35,306 nucleotides of DNA from CAYRWM01 sp964428055 (GTDB taxonomy: Bacteria; Bacillota; Clostridia; Christensenellales; Christensenellaceae): positions 1 through 35,306 of the forward strand of contig CAYRWM010000020.1 of the NCBI GenBank assembly GCA_964428055.1, written 5' to 3'. The notes beneath the pieces are model-generated. The model was not told where the DNA came from and made no database searches. It worked only from the letters and a program-made list of their open reading frames with translations. Shown here one piece after another: positions 16,417-22,448 of the stretch. The position numbers and the translations under genes were made by a program. Position 1 is the stretch's first letter. Every line of letters starts with the position of its first letter.

Positions 16417-17298
16417 ATGAGTTATGTTGGTTCTGTTGTGACAACTGTAGCCATTAATATGATTAGTGTGCTTGCAGCATATATCGTAACAGGTCTTGGC
16501 GGTATGTTCTCTATGGGCACAGCGTCCTTTATGCTAATAGGTGCATATGCCTCTGGTATGTTGTGCGTGAGTTTTGGAATAAACTTATGGCTTGGCATAA
16601 TAATTGGGATGGCCATAGGCATGGGGTTTGCTTTTTTAATAGGCACTCCTGTTGTAAAACTAAGGATGGACTATATTGCGCTTATAACCTTTGGTTTTGG
16701 TGAAGCAATAGTTGCGTTTATTAATAATACAAATAACATTACAGGTGGTGCCCAAGGTTTAAGCGGTATATCTAAAGAGACAACATTGCCCATTGCACTT
16801 ATTGCTTTAGGTATTGTTATCTTTATTACTTATGGCTATTCAAAATCAAAATTTGGTCGTCAAAGCTTAGCAATCAAGAATAATCCGCTGGCGGCTGCAG
16901 CAATGGGTGTAAATGTTAACCGTGTTAAACTGCTGGCTTTTGTTCTTTCTGGTGGAATAGCTGCATTATCTGGCGTCCTATATATATACAATACGACATT
17001 CATTGATCCTTCGGGGTTTGGTTGGTTAACGACCGCAGGGTGGATAATCATTGTTTTTGTTGGTGGTATTAATAGCCTTACAGGGGCTATTTGTACAGGT
17101 GCAATATTGAGCGTTCTTCCCGAGGTTCTTAGATCTGCAGGAGAACTCAGAACAATAATCTACTGTATTGTTGTTCTGGTTATTGTAAATTTCAGACCTC
17201 AGGGGCTTTTTGGTCAAAAAGAGTTCAGTATTAAGGGTATAGCAAACTGGTTTAAGAACAGGGCAAAGAAGAAATTTGAAGAGAGGGATGAAGCATAA
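16417..17298 (+). CDS. livM: Branched-chain amino acid-type ABC transporter permease LivM
   Basis: This 293-aa membrane permease has eight or so transmembrane stretches, with the LivM signatures GLGGMFSMGTASFMLIGAYAS near the start and KSKFGRQSLAIKNNPLAAAAMGVNV as the coupling region. It follows livH by 16 nt with a strong GGGGGAGG site. It ends in a basic cytoplasmic tail and its stop overlaps the start of livG by one base, which implies translational coupling. Confidence 0.93.
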   Translation: MSYVGSVVTTVAINMISVLAAYIVTGLGGMFSMGTASFMLIGAYASGMLCVSFGINLWLGIIIGMAIGMGFAFLIGTPVVKLRMDYIALITFGFGEAIVAFINNTNNITGGAQGLSGISKETTLPIALIALGIVIFITYGYSKSKFGRQSLAIKNNPLAAAAMGVNVNRVKLLAFVLSGGIAALSGVLYIYNTTFIDPSGFGWLTTAGWIIIVFVGGINSLTGAICTGAILSVLPEVLRSAGELRTIIYCIVVLVIVNFRPQGLFGQKEFSIKGIANWFKNRAKKKFEERDEA

Positions 17299-18062
17299 TG
17301 TTGCTAGAAGTTATAAACCTATCCAAGCACTTTGGTGGTGTTAAAGCCGTAAACGATATCACCCTTTCTGTTGGAGAGCATGAACTTGTAAGTATGATTG
17401 GGCCTAATGGTGCTGGGAAAACTACTTTTTTCAATCTGATATCAGGCGTTTACCCTGTTACATCAGGAAAGGTGGTTTTTGCGGGTGAAGAGATTCAAGG
17501 ACTGCCATTAAATAGGATTACACATAAAGGAATTGCAAGAACATTTCAGAACATTCGTTTGTTTAAGGGGCTTACAGTACTTGAAAATGTTCTGATTTCA
17601 CGGGATTGCAACGCCCAGTATAATATCTTCGACAGTCTTTTTGGTACTCCTAAAAGACATAGAATTGATAATAATAATCGTGATGAGTGTATGACCTATC
17701 TTGAACAGGTTGGCATGGCAGATTATTGTAACGAATTCACGGATAATTTGCCTTATGGTCTTCAGAGAAAGGTCGAATTAGCCAGAGCTCTTTCAGTTCA
17801 TCCTAAACTGTTGCTATTAGATGAACCAGCTGCTGGATTAAACCCGCGAGAAGTTGATGATTTTATTGATCTAGTTCACAGGCTTTTTGTAAGTAATTCT
17901 TATTCAATAATGATAATTGAGCACAGAATGGCGGTAGTTAACAAGTTGTCTGAATACATTTATGTTCTTAATTTTGGTGAAATGCTTGCTAAGGGCACAC
18001 CGGAAGAGATACAGAAAAATCCCGAAGTTATAAAGGCATATATCGGTGAGGAGGAGAGTTAA
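17298..18062 (+). CDS. livG: Branched-chain amino acid-type ABC transporter ATPase LivG
   Basis: This 254-aa ABC ATPase has Walker A GPNGAGKT (about residues 34-41), a degenerate signature region LPYGLQRKVELARAL in place of LSGGQ, as usual for LivG, and Walker B LLLLDEPAAGL. The H-loop is in IIEHRMAVV. The start overlaps the livM stop (TAATG). It forms the nucleotide-binding heterodimer with LivF. Confidence 0.94.
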   Translation: MLLEVINLSKHFGGVKAVNDITLSVGEHELVSMIGPNGAGKTTFFNLISGVYPVTSGKVVFAGEEIQGLPLNRITHKGIARTFQNIRLFKGLTVLENVLISRDCNAQYNIFDSLFGTPKRHRIDNNNRDECMTYLEQVGMADYCNEFTDNLPYGLQRKVELARALSVHPKLLLLDEPAAGLNPREVDDFIDLVHRLFVSNSYSIMIIEHRMAVVNKLSEYIYVLNFGEMLAKGTPEEIQKNPEVIKAYIGEEES

Positions 18063-18764
18063 ATGCTGGAAATAAGCAAGCTGTGCTCGGCATATGGCAA
18101 AATACAGGTATTATTCGATCTCGATATTAATGTTCCCGATGGAAGTATAGTGAGTATTGTTGGATCAAACGGTGCGGGTAAGACTACTTTGCTTAATACG
18201 ATATCTGGTGTTGTTCCTAAAAAATCCGGAAAGATTATATGGGACAACAAGCAGTTAACCAATGTCCAGCATTTAGTGGTGAAAGCAGGAATTGTTCAGG
18301 TACCTGAGGGCAGAAAAGTTTTTTCTGGCCTAACTGTACAAGAAAACCTTTTGGTAGGGGGATATCTTTACCCAAAATCCGATAATAATAAAAAAATAGA
18401 AGAGATGTATGATTATTTTCCGATACTGAAAGAACGTTATAAGCAACTCGCCGGGACGCTTTCAGGAGGAGAGCAACAGATGCTTGCTCTAGCAAGAGGA
18501 CTTATGTCAAATCCGAAACTTATACTGCTTGATGAACCTTCATTGGGTATAGCACCAATAGTGGTTAATCAAATATTCAATATAATAAAAGATATAAAGA
18601 ATATGGGTATTTCCGTGTTGCTAGTTGAGCAAAACGCGACAAAAGCCCTTAATGTTTGTGATTATGGCTATGTTATAGAAAATGGAAGAATATCATTCGA
18701 AGGAAAACCTAAAGAGCTATTAAATAATACTCAAATCATGAAAGCATATCTTGGGAGTGTTTAA
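18063..18764 (+). CDS. livF: Branched-chain amino acid-type ABC transporter ATPase LivF
   Basis: This 233-aa ABC ATPase has Walker A GSNGAGKT, signature LSGGEQQ, Walker B LILLDEPSLGI and a terminal VLLVEQNATKAL H-loop-equivalent region typical of LivF. It begins at the base directly after the livG stop codon. It is the last gene of the operon; a strong hairpin terminator follows about 100 nt later. Confidence 0.94.
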   Translation: MLEISKLCSAYGKIQVLFDLDINVPDGSIVSIVGSNGAGKTTLLNTISGVVPKKSGKIIWDNKQLTNVQHLVVKAGIVQVPEGRKVFSGLTVQENLLVGGYLYPKSDNNKKIEEMYDYFPILKERYKQLAGTLSGGEQQMLALARGLMSNPKLILLDEPSLGIAPIVVNQIFNIIKDIKNMGISVLLVEQNATKALNVCDYGYVIENGRISFEGKPKELLNNTQIMKAYLGSV

Positions 18765-18863
18765 CATGTGAGTTTTAGCCACCATGTCCAAAAGCAAGTT
18801 TAACAATGTTGTTCCATCGTGTATTCCATCGCGAACGCTACATGTAGTATTTTCTAAACACAT

Positions 18864-18895
18864 AAAAAGAATGGCTTAACTAAGCCATTCTTTTT
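18864..18895. terminator. Bidirectional rho-independent terminator
   Basis: AAAAAGAATGGCTTA pairs with TAAGCCATTCTTTTT over a 2-nt gap: 15 bp with A/T tails on both sides. It ends the liv operon on the plus strand. On the minus strand it sits 5 nt beyond the displaced tRNA-Ala 3' end at 18901, as a tRNA terminator would. Confidence 0.8.
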
Positions 18896-18900
18896 GAAAT

Positions 18901-18945
18901 TGGTGGAGATAGTGGGATTCGAACCCACGACCTCTTGACTGCCAG
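18901..18945 (-). repeat. 45-bp tRNA-Ala 3'-end fragment, probable attachment-site repeat
   Basis: These 45 bases are identical to 22256-22300, the anticodon loop to CCA end of the intact tRNA-Ala(GGC) gene. The match ends abruptly inside the anticodon stem-loop. This is the core expected when a tyrosine-type integrase uses a tRNA anticodon loop as target: the incoming element restores the tRNA and leaves the original 3' part displaced at the far end. Confidence 0.8.
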
Positions 18946-18953
18946 AGATTGAT

Positions 18954-18994
18954 AACAAGGCTTAACAGTGCTGGATTTTGCCTTGTTAAGCCTT
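18954..18994. repeat. Overlapping inverted repeats beside the left attachment repeat
   Basis: AACAAGGC (18954-18961) can pair with GCCTTGTT (18980-18987), or AAGGCTTAACA (18957-18967) with TGTTAAGCCTT (18984-18994). The two pairings share bases and exclude each other. A short T-run follows the second, so it may be a weak terminator on the plus strand, or a protein-binding site close to the recombination core. Confidence 0.5.
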
Positions 18995-19027
18995 TTCGTT
19001 TGCGCTCATTTATACTTATTGATGCTC

Positions 19028-19051
19028 TATGTGTCACCCTATGTGTCACCC
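19028..19051 (+). repeat. Two tandem TATGTGTCACCC repeats, arm-site-like
   Basis: TATGTGTCACCC occurs twice head to tail (19028-19039, 19040-19051), 83 nt inside the left attachment repeat, and once more at 22175-22186 near the right end. Short direct repeats flanking the core on both sides are typical of integrase arm-binding sites. Confidence 0.55.
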
Positions 19052-19191
19052 TAACGGATATAAATTAGAGATATAGTTATTATTTCTTTCTCCAAAAGTG
19101 CTAGCTGCATCATCCTGATGTATAAATCCTTCAAAAAAAAGAAGCCCGACGCATTGAACTTGTCAACAAAAAGTAGACAGTTCAAAAAAGG

Positions 19192-20118
19192 TCATGTAAA
19201 GCCCATTTCAGTTCTATACTGAAGTGGGCTTTTGTATTTTAGTGCATAAGCAAGTCTCTCGGAATTGTAATAGTCAACATAGGCAGTGACCATCTCTTCT
19301 GCAGTTTCAAAACGCTTATGCCACCCTTCTGAATACATTTCGCGCTTGATCCACCCGTTGATCGATTCAATCTTGGGGTTATCGGTAGGTGTTGCTGCTC
19401 GTGACATTGAACGAATTATGTTATACTCTTTGTGAGCATCACAGAATGCTGCGGAGGAATAGACTGATCCCTGGTCGGTGTGCAATATGACAGGATCTTT
19501 CTGTTCCTTCGTCTTTTCTATCAGTTCTTCGAGACATCGGTAGTAGGGTTTAGCATCTCCCGGGCGAAAACTTATCTGGCTGGATATTATTTCGTTATTG
19601 AATGCGTCCAGCATATATGTCCATTCGAACTTTCTGCCTTTATGAGACATTACCATCATATCGGAAGCTATCAGATGCAGCGGCTTATCAACCTTCCAAT
19701 TGTTCCGGACAATATTGGGAAACTTCTTGCTTTCCGCTTTTGGGGGACTCCATCTGTAGTGTTTTGCTTTTGATTTGATTCCCGCGAATTTGCAGCATTT
19801 ATGCGCAAGGTTGTCTGAGAATGCCCACCCGGTCTCATTTCTGATAACTGCCGCAAGTCTGTGATAGCCATACGATCTGTGTTTGCTATGAGCTTCATGT
19901 AGAAGTTCAGTCAGTAGCTCTCTGTCTCTTTCATATCTGTTCTTAAGGCCTTGTCTTGCTTTCCATTTGTAATAGCCGGTTCTGTTAACACTCATAATTC
20001 GACATAATTCTGCAATCGGATATTCTTTTCTCAGTTTATCTATGATTTCGTATTCGCATCTCTTAAAGTAACGTACTCCTTGTCGGCACCAGCTCCTTTC
20101 ACTATATATCCTTTTTTT
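19192..20118 (-). CDS. IS3-family transposase OrfB (DDE integrase domain)
   Basis: The rve-type catalytic part is intact, with DDE residues in LIASDMMVMSHKG, ILHTDQGSVYSS and NPKIESINGWIKRE. The usual HTH_21 segment (ELLTELLHEAHSKHRSYGYHRLAA) precedes it. The frame has no good start codon of its own: it is entered from orfA by a -1 slip at the seven-A run (plus-strand T7 at 20112-20118, codons CTA AAA AAA GGA), giving KKRIYSERSWCRQGVRYFKRC. The upstream boundary given is that slip site. Confidence 0.85.
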   Translation of the reverse strand, partial: KKRIYSERSWCRQGVRYFKRCEYEIIDKLRKEYPIAELCRIMSVNRTGYYKWKARQGLKNRYERDRELLTELLHEAHSKHRSYGYHRLAAVIRNETGWAFSDNLAHKCCKFAGIKSKAKHYRWSPPKAESKKFPNIVRNNWKVDKPLHLIASDMMVMSHKGRKFEWTYMLDAFNNEIISSQISFRPGDAKPYYRCLEELIEKTKEQKDPVILHTDQGSVYSSAAFCDAHKEYNIIRSMSRAATPTDNPKIESINGWIKREMYSEGWHKRFETAEEMVTAYVDYYNSERLAYALKYKSPLQYRTEMGFT

Positions 20119-20413
20119 AGCCGTTCTATCTCTATTTGCTGCTTTTCGATTATCAGACGCTGCTTTTCCTCTAGTGTCAAAGATTTGCTCGTGTGTAAAG
20201 CTGAAAATTTGTTGCCGGGTTTTTTCTGTACTCAAAACCGGCTTCTCCTTCCAGCCTGTACTTCTGTATCCATCTCCAAAGCATCCCCCTGGATATTCTT
20301 TCTTCTCTTGCCAAAACTTTTTGACCAATATGATCATTAAAATATCTATGAAGTATCCGCAGTTTCTCATCCTTTGTCCATCGTTTATTCTTTCCGCCTT
20401 TTGATCTGCCCAA
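20040..20413 (-). pseudogene. IS3-family OrfA, frameshifted in a poly-A run
   Basis: The N-terminal HTH part (WTKDEKLRILHRYFNDHIGQ) starts best at TTG 20413, behind GGGAGGTGAT. The frame runs into an early stop at 20177. A -1 shift at the six-A run (plus-strand T6, 20220-20225) restores KPGNKFSALHTSKSLTLEEK and the normal coiled-coil tail EKQQIEIERLKKGYIVKGAG, ending at 20040. Either one A was lost from an A7, or the in-frame A AAA AAC heptamer is slippery. Relatives usually have a single continuous orfA, so I favour a point deletion. Confidence 0.7.
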
Positions 20414-20585
20414 AATATCACCTCCCTCAAAATATGATAGCATGAAAAAAGTAGACACCCTTTTTTAGATGTCTACTTTCATCTTACTAGTTCAACGCAT
20501 CGGACTCCCTTAAGTGTGCTCCGTAGAAACACACCGCAATCACAATATTATTATACCATACTATTGATTTGTATAAATATTGGTT

Positions 20586-21443
20586 TTATATAAACATATA
20601 TTCATACCAGTACCCATTACAACCAAGGTATTTTAACTCAACAGTATGGTTATTATCAAAAAGGATTTTTAAATCATCTCTGAAATTCTGCCTTGAGCTC
20701 TTCGTTGGCAAAAGGTTAAACAGCGCAATCATATACGCAAACGCTCTGTCTCTGTCTACAAACTCTTCCGGATAATCCTTTCTTGACAACTTTATGGGCG
20801 ACATAGGTCTATTATATAACCGCCCCCAATGAGCACATAGGTTGCGTAGATCAGAAACACTCTTAAGCCACCGCGTAATTAAATCTCCTTTTTTTCCATA
20901 TCTCATTCTAGCAATTGCGTCCTGATCTTCTTTTAAGAGATTATCATAAAGTTTGCTTAATGTTCCGAAAGTTATTATCTGAATCGCCACCCATAACGGG
21001 AAAACCCCATTATACTTATCTTTATGATGCTTTACAAAAGGTTCGCTTGATGTGCTTTTTCTTTCCTCAAAGGAATTAAGAAAATCAGTGTGGTTTATTT
21101 CGTCTTTGAAATATTGGGTATCAATATAACAAAGGCTGCCATATTTTTGACTTAAATGATACGATATTGCGTTTCTAAAATAGATTTCAACTTCTGCTAT
21201 ATATTTTAATAATATAAGCCTCAGTTCATAATCGAAATAATAAAGATCGAATATACTATCGATTGAAACACCATCATAGAATTGATCATCTTTAACATAC
21301 GTTAAAAAATAAGCGCTCAGCCGATAATAATTCACTCTTTCAAGAAAATCCTTTAGCTTGTCCGTATCATTAATTATCAAGCCTCTGCTTTTTATTTGTT
21401 CTATTAATTCATCATTTGTTTTAAATGGTTTTATTTCCGCCAT
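20586..21443 (-). CDS. Abi family protein (AbiD/F type, HEPN)
   Basis: This 285-aa protein belongs to the Abi_2 family of abortive-infection proteins. The hallmark NYYRLSAYFLTY is near residues 38-49. RNLCAHWGRLYNR near 200-212 holds an R-x4-H motif of HEPN ribonucleases, and a second R-x5-H (RNAISYH) lies near 90-96. Family members are thought to cleave RNA and arrest growth upon phage attack. The start at 21443 follows AGAGGTGAG; the longer frame to 21476 runs into the leader hairpin and is rejected. It has its own promoter and a structured leader of about 80 nt. Its terminator loop has been split by the IS3 element. Confidence 0.85.
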   Translation of the reverse strand: MAEIKPFKTNDELIEQIKSRGLIINDTDKLKDFLERVNYYRLSAYFLTYVKDDQFYDGVSIDSIFDLYYFDYELRLILLKYIAEVEIYFRNAISYHLSQKYGSLCYIDTQYFKDEINHTDFLNSFEERKSTSSEPFVKHHKDKYNGVFPLWVAIQIITFGTLSKLYDNLLKEDQDAIARMRYGKKGDLITRWLKSVSDLRNLCAHWGRLYNRPMSPIKLSRKDYPEEFVDRDRAFAYMIALFNLLPTKSSRQNFRDDLKILFDNNHTVELKYLGCNGYWYEYMFI

Positions 21444-21522
21444 GGGCTCACCTCTATAATGCAAACGTCCCACCATGGTACGCTATATTAGTCACCTAAT
21501 AGGAAGCGTGGTGGGATCTAGT
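21444..21522 (-). ncRNA. Structured leader RNA of the Abi gene (candidate regulatory/partner RNA)
   Basis: From a predicted start near 21522 the RNA folds almost at once into one long hairpin (21468-21516). TCCCACCA/TGGTGGGA gives 8 bp, then CGCT/AGCG 4 bp, then TATTAG/CTAATA 6 bp, with a 4-nt loop (plus-strand TCAC) and small internal bulges. The rest of the leader reaches the Abi ribosome site. AbiF-type HEPN proteins have been reported with associated structured RNAs upstream, so this may be a partner or antidote RNA. A simple translational control element is the alternative. Confidence 0.45.
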
Positions 21523-21528
21523 GTGTTA

Positions 21529-21557
21529 ATTATAAAATGATTGAATTAAAAAATCAA
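21529..21557 (-). promoter_or_regulatory. Near-consensus sigma-A promoter of the Abi leader
   Basis: On the minus strand TTGATT (21552-21557), a 17-nt spacer and TATAAT (21529-21534). The predicted start is about 6 nt before the leader hairpin. Confidence 0.75.
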
Positions 21558-21624
21558 TACGGCTAATTGTTTTTATTAAATCGATGATTTAAAACGAAAA
21601 AATACAAAAACTTTCAAAAACCCA

Positions 21625-21653
21625 TTGACATACTTTAACAAGTATGTTATTCT
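21625..21653 (+). promoter_or_regulatory. Promoter with internal operator for the small-protein operon
   Basis: TTGACA (21625-21630), 17-nt spacer, TATTCT (21648-21653). Between the boxes and overlapping the -35 lies the inverted repeat ACATACTT-TAAC-AAGTATGT (21628-21647), perfect 8-bp arms. A repressor bound here would occlude polymerase. The ribbon-helix-helix protein encoded at the end of the operon is the obvious candidate. Confidence 0.7.
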
Positions 21654-21683
21654 TAATATAGAAATTAAGAAAGGAGGGCATTG

Positions 21684-21770
21684 ATGGATGTAGTAAAAAC
21701 AATAGAGCTCATAACCGCGATCATAATGCTAACCACAGCGATTATTGAGCTCATACGAAGGAGAGGGTAA
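21684..21770 (+). CDS. 28-aa hydrophobic peptide, toxin-like
   Basis: A 28-residue peptide with a charged N-terminus, one hydrophobic span (IELITAIIMLTTAIIELI) and a basic RRRG end. It follows a perfect AAAGGAGGG. Its size and pattern resemble the small holin-like or type I toxin peptides of Firmicutes, single-span membrane peptides repressed by an antisense RNA. After the stop come two compact hairpins (GGAGAGG/CCTCTCC and GCCCC/GGGGC). Function is not shown; a short phage-type membrane peptide is the alternative. Confidence 0.6.
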   Translation: MDVVKTIELITAIIMLTTAIIELIRRRG

Positions 21771-21800
21771 AACCTCTCCGCCCCCTTTGGGGCTACATTC

Positions 21801-21829
21801 ATTATAAAGGAGTAGTTATGAAAAGGCAA
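21801..21829 (-). promoter_or_regulatory. Candidate antisense promoter over the 28-aa peptide gene
   Basis: On the minus strand TTGCCT (21824-21829), a 17-nt spacer and TATAAT (21801-21806). A transcript from here would begin near 21794 and run antisense through the two hairpins and the 28-aa reading frame, as in TxpA/RatA-type modules. No clear minus-strand terminator was seen, and the TATAAT could be chance in AT-rich sequence. Confidence 0.35.
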
Positions 21830-21979
21830 TATCTTATAAGCATAATATGCATCATCCTGTCGGTACTGATCATCATGACCAACGACAGAACTGAAGCCAT
21901 TGACTTTGTAATACTTGCCTTAGCAATCGCGACAATAGTCATTGCAGTTGTAACCATTGTGAAAGGAGCTCGAAAGTAA
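21818..21979 (+). CDS. 53-aa two-span membrane peptide
   Basis: A 53-residue peptide with two hydrophobic helices (about residues 6-20 and 29-47) joined by a short charged loop (TNDRTEAID) and a basic tail (KGARK). It has an AAAGGAG site at good spacing. The stop overlaps the start of the next gene (TAATG), so the two are translationally coupled. Not recognised; it could be a membrane toxin, a holin-like protein or an anchor for its neighbour. Confidence 0.65.
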   Translation: MKRQYLISIICIILSVLIIMTNDRTEAIDFVILALAIATIVIAVVTIVKGARK

Positions 21980-22155
21980 TGAGTAAAACCTCATCTGCGG
22001 TCAAGAACCGCTATGCTAATAAAGTCTACGATCGCGCCGTAGTAATACTACCTAAGGGCATGAGAGACAGGCTTAAAGAGAAATGTGCAGCTGAAGGAAT
22101 AAGCATGAACAGCATATTCCTCAAAGCCGCAAAGGACTATTTGGGAGAGGACTGA
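21979..22155 (+). CDS. 58-aa ribbon-helix-helix (Arc/CopG-like) protein
   Basis: A 58-aa basic protein. The strand DRAVVILPKGMRDRLKEKCA, followed by a turn and the helix SMNSIFLKAAKDYL, is the ribbon-helix-helix pattern of Arc/CopG regulators. It is the last gene of the three-gene operon and the likely binder of the inverted repeat in the operon's promoter (21628-21647). Such proteins serve as antitoxins, plasmid copy repressors or phage repressors. It ends inside the stem of a terminator. Confidence 0.75.
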   Translation: MSKTSSAVKNRYANKVYDRAVVILPKGMRDRLKEKCAAEGISMNSIFLKAAKDYLGED

Positions 22156-22169
22156 GATCCTCTCTTTTT
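22145..22169 (+). terminator. Rho-independent terminator of the small-protein operon
   Basis: GAGAGGA pairs with TCCTCTC over a 6-nt loop followed by TTTTT. The stop codon of the ribbon-helix-helix gene lies in the loop. Confidence 0.8.
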
Positions 22170-22174
22170 ATTTG

Positions 22175-22186
22175 TATGTGTCACCC
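22175..22186 (+). repeat. Third TATGTGTCACCC arm-like repeat
   Basis: Identical to the tandem pair at 19028-19051, in the same orientation, 69 nt inside the right attachment repeat. Confidence 0.55.
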
Positions 22187-22225
22187 AGGTTTCATTCGGG
22201 CAATATCAGTTATATAGAAAAGTAC

Positions 22226-22253
22226 AAAAAAATCGCTCTGTTAAGCGATTTTT
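22226..22253 (-). terminator. Terminator of the tRNA-Ala gene
   Basis: AAAAATCGCT/AGCGATTTTT hairpin directly behind the tRNA 3' end on the minus strand, followed by a T-run on that strand. Confidence 0.7.
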
Positions 22254-22255
22254 GA

Positions 22256-22300
22256 TGGTGGAGATAGTGGGATTCGAACCCACGACCTCTTGACTGCCAG
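22256..22300 (-). repeat. 45-bp attachment repeat within tRNA-Ala (right copy)
   Basis: Anticodon loop to 3' end of the tRNA, identical to 18901-18945 in the same orientation. Confidence 0.8.
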
Positions 22301-22332
22301 TCAAGCACTCTAGCCAACTGAGCTATACCCCC
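22256..22332 (-). tRNA. tRNA-Ala (anticodon GGC), CCA encoded
   Basis: The cloverleaf is complete on the minus strand. The acceptor stem GGGGGTA/TATCTCC has a G3:U70 wobble, the identity element of alanine tRNA. The D-arm is GCTCAGTTGGCTAGAG, the anticodon loop CTGGCAG (anticodon GGC, reading GCC/GCU) and the T-arm GTGGG-TTCGAAT-CCCAC, with ACCA encoded. Its 3' 45 bases are repeated at 18901-18945, marking it as the integration site of the island. Confidence 0.95.
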
Positions 22333-22448
22333 ATTTACGGAACAAGGTTATTCTACAATAAAGGGTACTCTTTGTCAATCAGATTGATTTGTTAAAACAA
22401 AGAGCAGATAGTATAATGGAGCAGTAAATAAAAAAGGAAAAAAACAGT

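Larger units (their letters stand above)
19155..20494 (-). mobile_element. IS3-family insertion sequence
   Basis: A 1340-bp element with inverted termini: the left begins TGAACTTGTCAACAAAAAGT and the right, on the complement, begins TGAACTAGTAAGATGAAAGT, both continuing with AGACA and an A-run. ACGCAT is present directly outside both ends (19149-19154 and 20495-20500), consistent with a target duplication. It contains overlapping orfA and orfB on the minus strand. It interrupts the terminator of the Abi gene. Confidence 0.88.
18901..22300. mobile_element. Small non-autonomous genomic island at tRNA-Ala(GGC)
   Basis: A 3.4-kb segment bounded by direct 45-bp tRNA-derived repeats. Removing the later IS3 insertion leaves about 2 kb. 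It holds an Abi (HEPN) gene with leader RNA and an opposing operon of two small hydrophobic peptides and a ribbon-helix-helix protein. Integrase-arm-like repeats TATGTGTCACCC lie near both ends. No integrase, relaxase or replication gene is present, so mobilisation would need an integrase in trans, or the integrase has been lost. Confidence 0.65.

Noticed and set aside
18946..19154. Search for a remnant integrase gene next to the left attachment repeat
   Set aside because: No frame with tyrosine-recombinase motifs is visible; only repeats and a hairpin occur.
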